Part shown: in pieces, positions 6,553-14,054 of the stretch
Layout: each line of letters starts with the position of its first letter
Numbering within the stretch: position 1 is the first letter of the stretch
NCBI GenBank assembly: GCA_029932015.1
Contig: JAOZQW010000006.1
Location: 1 to 18,232 of the forward strand
Origin: Candidatus Fermentibacteraceae bacterium
GTDB taxonomy: Bacteria; Fermentibacterota; Fermentibacteria; Fermentibacterales; JCC-6
DNA length: 18,232 bases
Direction of reading: 5' to 3'
Made by a program: the position numbers and the translations under genes
Notes under the pieces: model-generated
What the model was told of the DNA's origin: nothing
Seen by the model: the letters and a program-made list of their open reading frames with translations, nothing else
Databases searched by the model: none

Positions 6553-7833
6553 TCAGTCGATGGTGCAGCTTAGTTCCGAGATGGCCGTATCATCGTACCT
6601 GATGCCGGGATAAACCTCGATTATCTCAAGAGTGATAGAGTCACCGGTATCGAGGGTGATGACCTCGGGGAACTGCATTGCCTGAGAGTAGGAAGTATCC
6701 TCCAGTTCAGGTACGCACACTGGTGACGAGTTCCTGGAGGCAAGGAATTTTCTGACCCTCGAGTTGTTCTCCCAGGCTGGCTCGCTGCTGCAGTACCCGT
6801 TCATTATCATGAAGCCGCTCACTGTACAGGTATCAGAAGTCTTCAGTGTTATCGTCTCTCCGTATCCATATCCCTCATCCATGCGGAAGTGGGGTCGCTG
6901 TCCATGAGATTGACAGCAGTATAAGTGTAGCCTGCCTGCCCGCTGAGGTGACTGGAAACCTCGATGCTCAGATCTGCTTCTATCTCTGAGTGAGAGGAAA
7001 GGCCGGTAGTGGATTGGATCAGTGGCAGACTGCTGCTTGCCCAGCAGTCCCTTATGTCCATCCGGGAGAGAACAGGTGCTTCGCTCGCATATGTATTCAG
7101 GTAGCGCTCAAGATCGCTCATCTCCTTACCCGGAGTGATCCAGCCTGTGAGCCAGTAGAGTGAGGAAAGAGAAGGATCGATGATACTCACTCCGAGGATG
7201 GCGTCTTCCAGGTTCTCAAGGGTCATCATGTATCGCGCCTGTCTGCCGGGATCTGATGCGTACCGTGCAAGGTTGGTCTCCGACCAGGCTCGTTTGAGCG
7301 TCATCATCGGAAGCATGAACTCCAGGCCGGCCGATTCCATCACCGATCTGTGCTCCCGAAGACTCCTGTCGAGATCGTCGATAAGGTCGCACCTTTCAGC
7401 TTTCAGATCCGGGGAGCCTGCCATCCACACCGGAACAAGGTACTAGCCACTCACCTGCAATACGACTGTTTTCCCAATTGCTGTAGTCTCTTGTGGAAAT
7501 CTCTCCGGATCGTCCGTTGAACGATTCGAACGGGAACCCCACCGTAATATCCAGCGTCCTCTCCGTCAGATTCGTCAGGTAGAAGGTGCAGGTCACATCC
7601 ATCATGGGAAGTTCATCCCAGTGGAGCAGTTCTCCGTTGGGTACGATGGAGACACTCTCGGCATCTATCCTGACCTCTACAGTCTGAACAGGCATTGCAG
7701 TCCTGCCGTCGGGGAATTCGAACATGGTCGCCGAATCAGCGATGGTCGGTGCTGCTGTGAGAATCATTATCAGCCTCATGATCAGTCCGGAACCGAATCT
7801 GATGGATTCATCAACGGCTGGTCTGTTACACAT
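6553..7833 (-). pseudogene. Disrupted exported protein with C-terminal NADase-type glycan-binding-like domain
   Basis: Three minus-strand frames together read as one protein of about 425 residues. Segment 1 (7833 to about 7440) has a hydrophobic N-terminal stretch (LIMRLIMILTAAPTIA), then strands ending GEWLVP. Segment 2 (about 7435-6885) runs from VWMAGSPDLKAERCD to GYTYTAVNLMDSDPTSAW. Segment 3 (6882-6553) runs from DEGYGYGETITL through MNGYCSSEPAWENNSRVRKF to IIEVYPGIRYDDTAISEL. DSDPTSAW plus GYGETI, NGY, W-NSRV and YPG-YDDTAISEL match the discoidin-like glycan-binding domain found next to NADases. The first and third segments share a frame. The break near 7440 equals one extra base; the one near 6882 equals one missing base. 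AGGAAGG at about 7843-7849 supports a start near 7833; the exact start is uncertain. Pseudogene or assembly error. Confidence 0.7.
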
Positions 7834-7960
7834 TGGCATGCACCTTCCTATGCTGTAAGACAAGAGCTAATCACTATTATGCCATGAAATGTATACAAAG
7901 TCAGAATCTGGTTCATGATCATATCCTTGCAGGAGAATCAGAAGTTGCATGGATAATAAA

Positions 7961-8024
7961 GCGGCGGCGTCTGGGAACAGAGAAGAAAAGAAAACGGGCC
8001 CATAGAGCAACGAAAAGCCGCCGC
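7961..8024. repeat. GC-rich inverted repeat GCGGCGGC/GCCGCCGC
   Basis: GCGGCGGC (7961-7968) pairs perfectly with GCCGCCGC (8017-8024) across a 48-nt purine-rich loop that contains a GGGCCC palindrome. It lies upstream of both divergent genes. Read on the minus strand, the closing arm is followed by TTTATTA, weakly terminator-like, but the loop is long for that. Confidence 0.4.
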
Positions 8025-8262
8025 CGTTACGGATACCGGAAATCGGACCAGGGCAATAGAGCAAAGCAGTAGAGGAAACAGAATCTGCAACAATGGGCTG
8101 TAGCAGAATTGCACTTGGGTAGTAGTGATCGTATCGCAATCAGCTAAGCCATGGCGTTCCGGAGAAGAGTGTAAGTGTCATACTGGACTCACTGATCAAC
8201 GGTACCTGTCTTGCTCTTGATCAAACCACCTGGGGCGAGGCGAAGATCCAGGGAAGTCTCTA

Positions 8263-8321
8263 AACCTGCGATCCGGCAGGTTCCCCTGCATACAGGCACA
8301 TCGATACACAAATAGCAGGTT
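8263..8321. repeat. AACCTGC/GCAGGTT hairpin with a second GCAGGTT at the -35
   Basis: AACCTGC (8263-8269) and GCAGGTT (8276-8282) form a perfect 7-bp stem around GATCCG. GCAGGTT recurs at 8315-8321, 39 bp on, overlapping the first bases of the candidate -35 box. All three lie upstream of the predicted transcription start, so they are better read as protein-binding half-sites than as an RNA structure. Confidence 0.4.
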
Positions 8322-8347
8322 GCATTCTATCCGCCGGAATGTAATAT
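8320..8347 (+). promoter_or_regulatory. Candidate sigma70-type promoter of the signalling operon
   Basis: TTGCAT (8320-8325), a 16-bp gap, then TAATAT (8342-8347) predicts a start near 8354 and a leader of about 40 nt. The leader ends in a G-rich ribosome-binding site (GGGGGTGG, ending 8388) before ATG 8394. Spacing and hexamers are reasonable but not perfect. Confidence 0.45.
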
Positions 8348-8393
8348 AACCTTATGTGTTGATTTAGAGTTCCTTCCCGGGGGGGTGGATCAG

Positions 8394-11078
8394 ATGGGTT
8401 TTGACGAATCGGATTCGGCAGACCGGACTGAATCTGCAGAGACCGGTGGACTGGATCGGGAAACCCTCCTCAAGGCTATCGAGATCTCCACCCACGCTAT
8501 CATCATCTGTGACCTCTCTCTTGCGATCGAGTGGGTCAACAGTGAATTCCTCCGAAAATTCGATCTGGAAGACATCAGGACCGCAAGAGGATTGTCTGTA
8601 CTTTCGCTACTGGTGAATCCCGAGGCCATTGAAGCCCCGATGCGGGAGCTGACTGAGACAGGCCGGTGGCAGGGAGAGCTGCAGTTGCAGCGGCTTGACG
8701 GTAGCATTATCGATACGCTTCTTACCGCTACCATCATCCCCGATGACAGTGGAAAACCACTGAAGATAATCGCTTCCGGCATCGATATCACCGAAGAAAG
8801 GAAGACCGAGGCTGCGCTTGCAGACAAGACTATGCTTCTGGATAGTATCCTGCATAGTGCCAGCGATGTCGCCATTGCCACGACCGATCTCGATCTGCGG
8901 ATAACCTACTACAACCCGATGGCGGAGGAATTCTTCGGCTATAAGCAGGAGGAAGTCATCGGGCAAACGGTCATGGATATGCATATGAAAGAGAAGGTCG
9001 ACCCAGAGCGGCTCGAACGGGCTATTGAGACCGTCCGCCGCACTGGGGAGTACTGCTATTCGATAACCCAGGAGACGGAGAACGGACCGCGGTATCTGGA
9101 CTCAAGAGTCTCGGGGATATTCAATTCAGATGCTGACCTGGTCGGTTTCTCCCTCTTCAGCAGGGATGTGACAGAGCGGGAGTGTAATCAGGAGGCGCTT
9201 AGAGCTTCTGAGGAGATGCTCGACCTTGTTATCGATAATATTCCGCAATCCGTCTTCTGGAAGGATCGCGATTCAGTATTTCTCGGCTGCAACAGATCTC
9301 TTGCTGATACTCTTGGACTTGATGATCCAAAGGAGATCAGGGGCAAAACGGATTACGATCTCTGCGTCACGAAGGAGGAGGCCGACTCTTATCGGGAGAT
9401 TGACCGACGGATCATGGAAGCAGATCAACCTGAAATGCACATAATTGAGCATCTGCATGATACGGATGGAACTGATCGCTGGTTGGATACGAGCAAGACC
9501 CCGCTTCACGATGCCAGTGGCGAGGTTATGGGGATACTGGCAACCTTCGAGGATATCACAGAGCGCAGAAGGGCCGAAGAGGCTCTGCAGAGGTCGGAGA
9601 GTGAACTGCGTACATTGTTCAACTCAATGACGGATATCGTATTTGAGATGGATTACGATGGAAGATACATCAATATCGCGCCAACATCCCCTGAACTCAT
9701 GGTCAAACCGAGGGATGATGTGCTTGGCAAAACGCTCCATGAGGTCTTCCCCAAACCTGAGGCCGACCGGTTCCTTGCTTTCATTCGAAAAAGTCTTGAC
9801 AGCAGGGAAGTGGTATCGATTGAGTATCCCCTCCTTATCGGAGACAGAACCTACTGGTTTGAAGGAAGGGCGACGCCCAAGACCGAAAACACGGTTCTCT
9901 ACATTGCGCGTGATATCACCGAGAGGAAGCTGCTCGGAGTTCAGCTGCGGCAGGCACAGAAGATGGAAGCTGTGGGACAGCTGGCCGGAGGAATAGCGCA
10001 TGACTTCAACAACCTCCTTCAGGTGATCAACGGTTACGCTGAATTGGCGCTGGCGGATATTGACCCAAGTCATCCCGCACATACCTCCATCAGAGAGGTG
10101 GAAGAAGGCGGCAATCGAGCGAAGGCACTGGTCAATCAACTCCTGGCATTCAGTCGCCGTCAGATACTAGATCCGGTTGAACTTGATCTCAACGATGTGA
10201 TCAGCAACCTGATGAAGATGATTCACCGCGTGATCGGAGAGCACATCATCTGTGACTTCATCCCCGGCCACGAACTGGGGATCGTAAGCGCCGACAGGGG
10301 GCAGATGGAGCAGGTGCTGATGAACCTGTGCATCAATGCGCGGGATGCGATGCCGGACGGGGGGCATATCACCATCGAGACTGCGAATGTCCTCATAGAC
10401 GGCAATTACATCAGAACACATCCATGGGCGAAGCCGGGGCGCTTCGTCCTTCTCAGTGTTACCGATACCGGTGCGGGGATGGATGAGGTAACCCTGGAAA
10501 ATGTCTTTGATCCTTTCTTCACCACTAAGGAGGTTGGGAAAGGGACCGGACTCGGCCTGTCGACGGTCTATGGTATCGTCAAGCAGCATGAGGGAGAGAT
10601 CCAGGTCTACAGTGAGGTTGGCAAAGGGAGCATGTTCAAGATTTACATGCCTTCGGTTGAGCACCGAGCTACTGAAGTTTCCAGCAGCGTTCCCGGTGCC
10701 ACGATCGGTGGGACCGAGATGATACTCATTGCCGAGGATGATGATTCGGTAAGGATCCTGACCGAGCAGATGCTCGAAAGAGCGGGATACTCGGTCCTGA
10801 GCGCTGAGGATGGCGAAGAAGCGGTGCGGCTTTTCAAAGCCCATGCTGGAGAGATATCTCTGGCACTTCTCGATGTCGTAATGCCCGGACTTGGCGGCAA
10901 GCAGGTGCACGACAGAATTAAGATGATCAAGCCGGGTGTGCTTGTGCTGTTCAGCAGCGGCTACAGTCATAATGCGATACATACGAGTTTCGTTCTCGAT
11001 GAAGGCCTGCAGCTCATCCAGAAACCGTATGGCCCCGATGACCTGCTTCGCCGCGTTCGAAAAGTGCTTGATACCTGA
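8394..11078 (+). CDS. Hybrid sensor histidine kinase: PAS x4 - HisKA - HATPase - REC
   Basis: The 894-residue protein has no signal peptide or membrane segment and is probably cytoplasmic. Four PAS units follow one another, each closed by a D-I/V-T-E-R type linker: about 25-140 (D131), 150-265 (D258), 273-395 (D387) and 402-515 (D507). The kinase core has GQLAGGIAHDFNN with phospho-acceptor H536, N-box NLCINARDAM (N648), DTGAGM, DPFFTTK and GKGTGLGLS. The C-terminal receiver has IAEDDD, the acceptor D827 in LLDVVMPG, SSGYS and K877 in QKPY. The core should autophosphorylate and pass phosphate to its own receiver. The GTG at 8385 is also in frame, but the G-rich site fits ATG 8394. No haem or flavin signature is obvious in the PAS units. 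It is the first gene of the operon; 73 bp follow before the next gene. Confidence 0.93.
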   Translation: MGFDESDSADRTESAETGGLDRETLLKAIEISTHAIIICDLSLAIEWVNSEFLRKFDLEDIRTARGLSVLSLLVNPEAIEAPMRELTETGRWQGELQLQRLDGSIIDTLLTATIIPDDSGKPLKIIASGIDITEERKTEAALADKTMLLDSILHSASDVAIATTDLDLRITYYNPMAEEFFGYKQEEVIGQTVMDMHMKEKVDPERLERAIETVRRTGEYCYSITQETENGPRYLDSRVSGIFNSDADLVGFSLFSRDVTERECNQEALRASEEMLDLVIDNIPQSVFWKDRDSVFLGCNRSLADTLGLDDPKEIRGKTDYDLCVTKEEADSYREIDRRIMEADQPEMHIIEHLHDTDGTDRWLDTSKTPLHDASGEVMGILATFEDITERRRAEEALQRSESELRTLFNSMTDIVFEMDYDGRYINIAPTSPELMVKPRDDVLGKTLHEVFPKPEADRFLAFIRKSLDSREVVSIEYPLLIGDRTYWFEGRATPKTENTVLYIARDITERKLLGVQLRQAQKMEAVGQLAGGIAHDFNNLLQVINGYAELALADIDPSHPAHTSIREVEEGGNRAKALVNQLLAFSRRQILDPVELDLNDVISNLMKMIHRVIGEHIICDFIPGHELGIVSADRGQMEQVLMNLCINARDAMPDGGHITIETANVLIDGNYIRTHPWAKPGRFVLLSVTDTGAGMDEVTLENVFDPFFTTKEVGKGTGLGLSTVYGIVKQHEGEIQVYSEVGKGSMFKIYMPSVEHRATEVSSSVPGATIGGTEMILIAEDDDSVRILTEQMLERAGYSVLSAEDGEEAVRLFKAHAGEISLALLDVVMPGLGGKQVHDRIKMIKPGVLVLFSSGYSHNAIHTSFVLDEGLQLIQKPYGPDDLLRRVRKVLDT

Positions 11079-11151
11079 CCGGGTGGATTTCAATTCAGGT
11101 GTCTCCGATTCGCAGATACCTGGCTGAATGGCATGGATAGAGGTGTGAGCG

Positions 11152-11427
11152 ATGCAGGCTAACGAGATCATTACACTTATCCTTGCAATGGCCGTATGGG
11201 CATTTCTGATCATCAGCCGTGACAAGATCAGGAAGCTCCCCGCCTGGAAGACATTTATCGCATCCTTTGTCGTACTCTCCGCGGGATGGATAGCGACACT
11301 GGCTGAAGGTTTGTTCTGGCATGAAGCACTCAATCTCATCGAGCATATCTGCTATGCTGTCAGTTCAATTCTTCTCGCTGTATGGTGCTGGCGAATCTTC
11401 ACTCGCTCCAGTGAGGCAGCAGAGTGA
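11152..11427 (+). CDS. Small three-helix membrane protein, stand-alone copy of a kinase sensor module
   Basis: The 91-residue protein has three hydrophobic helices (about 4-21, 34-52, 66-83) and little else. AGAGGTG precedes its ATG by 6 bp. Its stop overlaps the GTG start of the next kinase (GTGA), so translation is coupled. A gapless alignment to the N-terminus of that kinase at a 3-residue offset matches all three helices. It keeps I6-I7, L9, L19, R23, A31-W32, A37, I47, E52, L60, I63-E64 and L74, about 15 identities in 76 positions. Two acidic residues (E52, E64) flank the second and third helices in both. The likely role is as a membrane partner or modulator of the kinase; this is inference. 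No named family recognised. Confidence 0.75.
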   Translation: MQANEIITLILAMAVWAFLIISRDKIRKLPAWKTFIASFVVLSAGWIATLAEGLFWHEALNLIEHICYAVSSILLAVWCWRIFTRSSEAAE

Positions 11428-14054
11428 ATCCGGTTCTTCCAATCACTATTATCTCTCTTCTGTCGATTATTGCAGCACTGTTTGCCTTGTGGCGGGGCAG
11501 GATCCTGAAGCAGCATCGAGAAGCATGGTGGATATTGCTCGCGCTTCTCATATTTGATCTCTTCCATGACATAAGCAATATCCTTGAATGGTCAGGCATC
11601 ACCGATTCGCTAGATAGCATCGAGGACTATTCCGGACTCATGCTGCCGGTGCTGTTCTTCCTCATCGCGTACGTTCTTCTCAGGGCGCAGGATCGAAAAG
11701 CTCTTCAGGAAAGTGAAGCGATGTACTCAGCCATTTTTGATGGCGTTAATGATGCTGTATTCCTGCATGATGCCGGAACCGGATGCATAGTGAGCGTCAA
11801 TAGAAGAACATGTGATCTGTATGGCTACTCGAGAGATGAACTGAGCAGACTCACAGTTCCTGACCTGTCTGCAAGTGATCAGCCGTTCGACCAGGCTTTT
11901 CTCAAGATGGGAGTTCAGGGCGTTCGGGAGGGAGCTTTCCCTGCCACTGAATGGCATGCCCGTGACAAAAGCGGCAGAGAATTCTGGGTTGAGATCAATC
12001 CCAGTATGGTAGTGATAGGTGGCAGGGAACTGCTACTGGTTTCAGTGCGGGATATCAGTGTCCGCAAGGAGGCGGAGCTGGCACTCCGCATGAGCGAAGA
12101 AAAGTACCGCCTTGTTGTTGAAACCATGGTAACTGGTGTCCAGGAGATCGATGTATCAGGCAAAATACTGTTCGTGAACAGCGCCTTTTGCAGAATAGTA
12201 GGATATGAGAGAGATGAACTGGTAGACACATCGATGTTCGATCTGCTTCCATCTCAGGAAAAGGAGGAGCTGAGCGCTTACCTGCAGTATCTCGTAGATG
12301 AGCAGCCGAAGCCCAAACCATGGTTCGGGACCAATCTGCGAAAAGACGGCACCAGTATCAGCATACAGACCGATTGGGATTACAAGAGAAACAGTCACGG
12401 TGATATTACTGGATTTGTATCAATACTGACGGATACGACTCAGCGCATGAAGGCTGAAGAGGTGCTTCGCGACAGTGAAGAGAAAGCCCGCGTTCTGCTC
12501 GACGCCACGACGGATATGGCGATGCTCATCAATCCGGAGGGAAACCTTGTAGCCTTGAATCAGGCTGCAGCTGAAGGCTTCAACAGAACACGGGCAGAGC
12601 TTATCGGCAAGTGTCCTTTCGAGTTCGCCTCCCCTGAGGTCACCGCAAGCAGGTGGAAAGTATTCAGGGAGATCGTTGCCAGCAGGAAACCTGTCAGATT
12701 CGAGGATAGGAATGAACTGAAGTACTTTGACAATTCCATGTATCCAATCCTGGATGAAACCGGTGAAGTGCAGATGGTAGCACTCTTTGCCAAGGATATC
12801 ACCGAGAGGATACTAGCCGAGAGTTCCAGTAGAAGGCGCGAAAAATATCTGAGTGGACTGAGTGAAGCAACGCAGGAGCTGCTCATCCTTTCGGAAGGTA
12901 TACCATTCCAGAAATTCATTGATTTGCTCGGACCAGCCTCTAAAAGCAGCCGCGCGTACATATTTCTCAATCATACTGGACCGGACGGCTCTCAGATGAT
13001 CAGTCAGATGGCCGAGTGGTGCGCCGAAGGTGTTTCATCTGAGATAGACAATCCGCATATGCAGGATATCGGAATCGACAGATGGCCGAAAAGGTGGATT
13101 GACACTCTTATGCGGGGTGAAATGCTCAAGGGTGATATTGCTGAGTTTCCTCTCGATGAACGGGAGATCCTCGAACCGCAGAGTATCCGTGCTATACTGA
13201 TGGCGCCCATCATCATCAATGAGGGATTCACTGGCTTCATCGGACTTGATATCTGTACAGATGATAGAGTGCATGACGATATGGATGAGACCTTCCTCCG
13301 CACTGCGTCACATGATCTTGCGCAGGCTATCAGACGCTCTGAATCAGACAGGCAGGTGCATGCTTCACTCAAGGAGAAGGAGATCCTCCTCCGTGAGGTG
13401 CATCATCGAGTCAAGAACAATCTTCAGGTAGTGACAAGCCTGCTCAGCCTGCAGGCACGCAGAATTACTGACGAACGGGCGCGGGAAGCTCTTACCGACA
13501 GCAACAGACGAATCAGGGCGATGGCGATGGTGCATGAGGCTCTCTACAATTCCAGTGATCTGAGCCATATCTCAATGGGTAAATACTTCACAAGACTCAT
13601 CGAGGAGATCACCAGCCTGCATTTGAGGCAGGAGGGTACGATTACCTTCGATGTCATCACTGATAGTCTGACACTCTCAATCACCGATGCCATTCCAGTA
13701 GGACTGATCGTAAACGAACTTCTGACCAATGCATTGAAGCATGCGTTCCCTGATGGCCGGAAAGGCACCATTCAGATCAGCCTTCGTAAACTGGAGAATG
13801 ATGAGATTGAGCTGACAGTCGAGGATGATGGCCTGGGACTTCCGGAAGACTATGAACAGATATCTGCAGAAACACTGGGACTGCAGATCGTGAACAGTCT
13901 TGTTCGAATACAGCTGGGTGGCTCGATTTCCATTGATCGAGAGAGCGGAACAGCGTTCCACATTCGATTCAGGTCGGGAAGCGGACCGGAGGATGCTCCG
14001 CAATCAGAGGGCCGTCCGCAGGATGTGAAGGAAGTGGGGAGGTTATTGGAATGA
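11424..14054 (+). CDS. Membrane sensor histidine kinase: 3 TM - PAS x3 - GAF - HisKA_2 - HATPase
   Basis: The protein has 876 residues. Three helices (about 5-22, 35-54, 71-87) form the membrane sensor and are joined to PAS units at about 93-215, 218-345 and 347-470. These are linked by RDISVRKEAE, TDTTQRMKAE and KDITERILAE. Residues about 473-640 resemble a GAF domain (LMAPIIINEGFTGFIGLDIC). The kinase core is HisKA_2 type: EILLREVHHRVKNNLQVVTSLLSLQ with H661 as likely phospho-acceptor. N-box NELLTNALKHAF, DDGLGLP and ETLGLQIVNSL form the ATPase. There is no receiver, so its phosphate must go elsewhere; the next gene starts with a suitable receiver. Start is GTG 11424 inside the preceding stop; ATGA joins it to the next gene. 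Confidence 0.92.
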   Translation: MNPVLPITIISLLSIIAALFALWRGRILKQHREAWWILLALLIFDLFHDISNILEWSGITDSLDSIEDYSGLMLPVLFFLIAYVLLRAQDRKALQESEAMYSAIFDGVNDAVFLHDAGTGCIVSVNRRTCDLYGYSRDELSRLTVPDLSASDQPFDQAFLKMGVQGVREGAFPATEWHARDKSGREFWVEINPSMVVIGGRELLLVSVRDISVRKEAELALRMSEEKYRLVVETMVTGVQEIDVSGKILFVNSAFCRIVGYERDELVDTSMFDLLPSQEKEELSAYLQYLVDEQPKPKPWFGTNLRKDGTSISIQTDWDYKRNSHGDITGFVSILTDTTQRMKAEEVLRDSEEKARVLLDATTDMAMLINPEGNLVALNQAAAEGFNRTRAELIGKCPFEFASPEVTASRWKVFREIVASRKPVRFEDRNELKYFDNSMYPILDETGEVQMVALFAKDITERILAESSSRRREKYLSGLSEATQELLILSEGIPFQKFIDLLGPASKSSRAYIFLNHTGPDGSQMISQMAEWCAEGVSSEIDNPHMQDIGIDRWPKRWIDTLMRGEMLKGDIAEFPLDEREILEPQSIRAILMAPIIINEGFTGFIGLDICTDDRVHDDMDETFLRTASHDLAQAIRRSESDRQVHASLKEKEILLREVHHRVKNNLQVVTSLLSLQARRITDERAREALTDSNRRIRAMAMVHEALYNSSDLSHISMGKYFTRLIEEITSLHLRQEGTITFDVITDSLTLSITDAIPVGLIVNELLTNALKHAFPDGRKGTIQISLRKLENDEIELTVEDDGLGLPEDYEQISAETLGLQIVNSLVRIQLGGSISIDRESGTAFHIRFRSGSGPEDAPQSEGRPQDVKEVGRLLE

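Larger units (their letters stand above)
7840..8393. other. Gene-free region between the minus-strand gene and the signalling operon
   Basis: About 550 bp with no convincing reading frame on either strand. It holds an inverted repeat at 7961-8024, a perfect small hairpin at 8263-8282 and a candidate promoter at 8320-8347. The stretch 7985-8016 is purine-rich. No cobalamin or c-di-GMP riboswitch core was recognised. Confidence 0.6.

Noticed and set aside
7833..8072. A 79-codon plus-strand frame beginning near the minus-strand gene start
   Set aside because: Its product is a low-complexity Lys/Arg run derived from the purine-rich loop, overlapping the divergent gene's 5' end, with no homology pattern.
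10167..11339. A 390-codon frame on the minus strand across the first hybrid kinase
   Set aside because: It is antisense to a kinase core and receiver with every expected motif; its product has no recognisable domain and no start signal. It is a shadow of the plus-strand gene.
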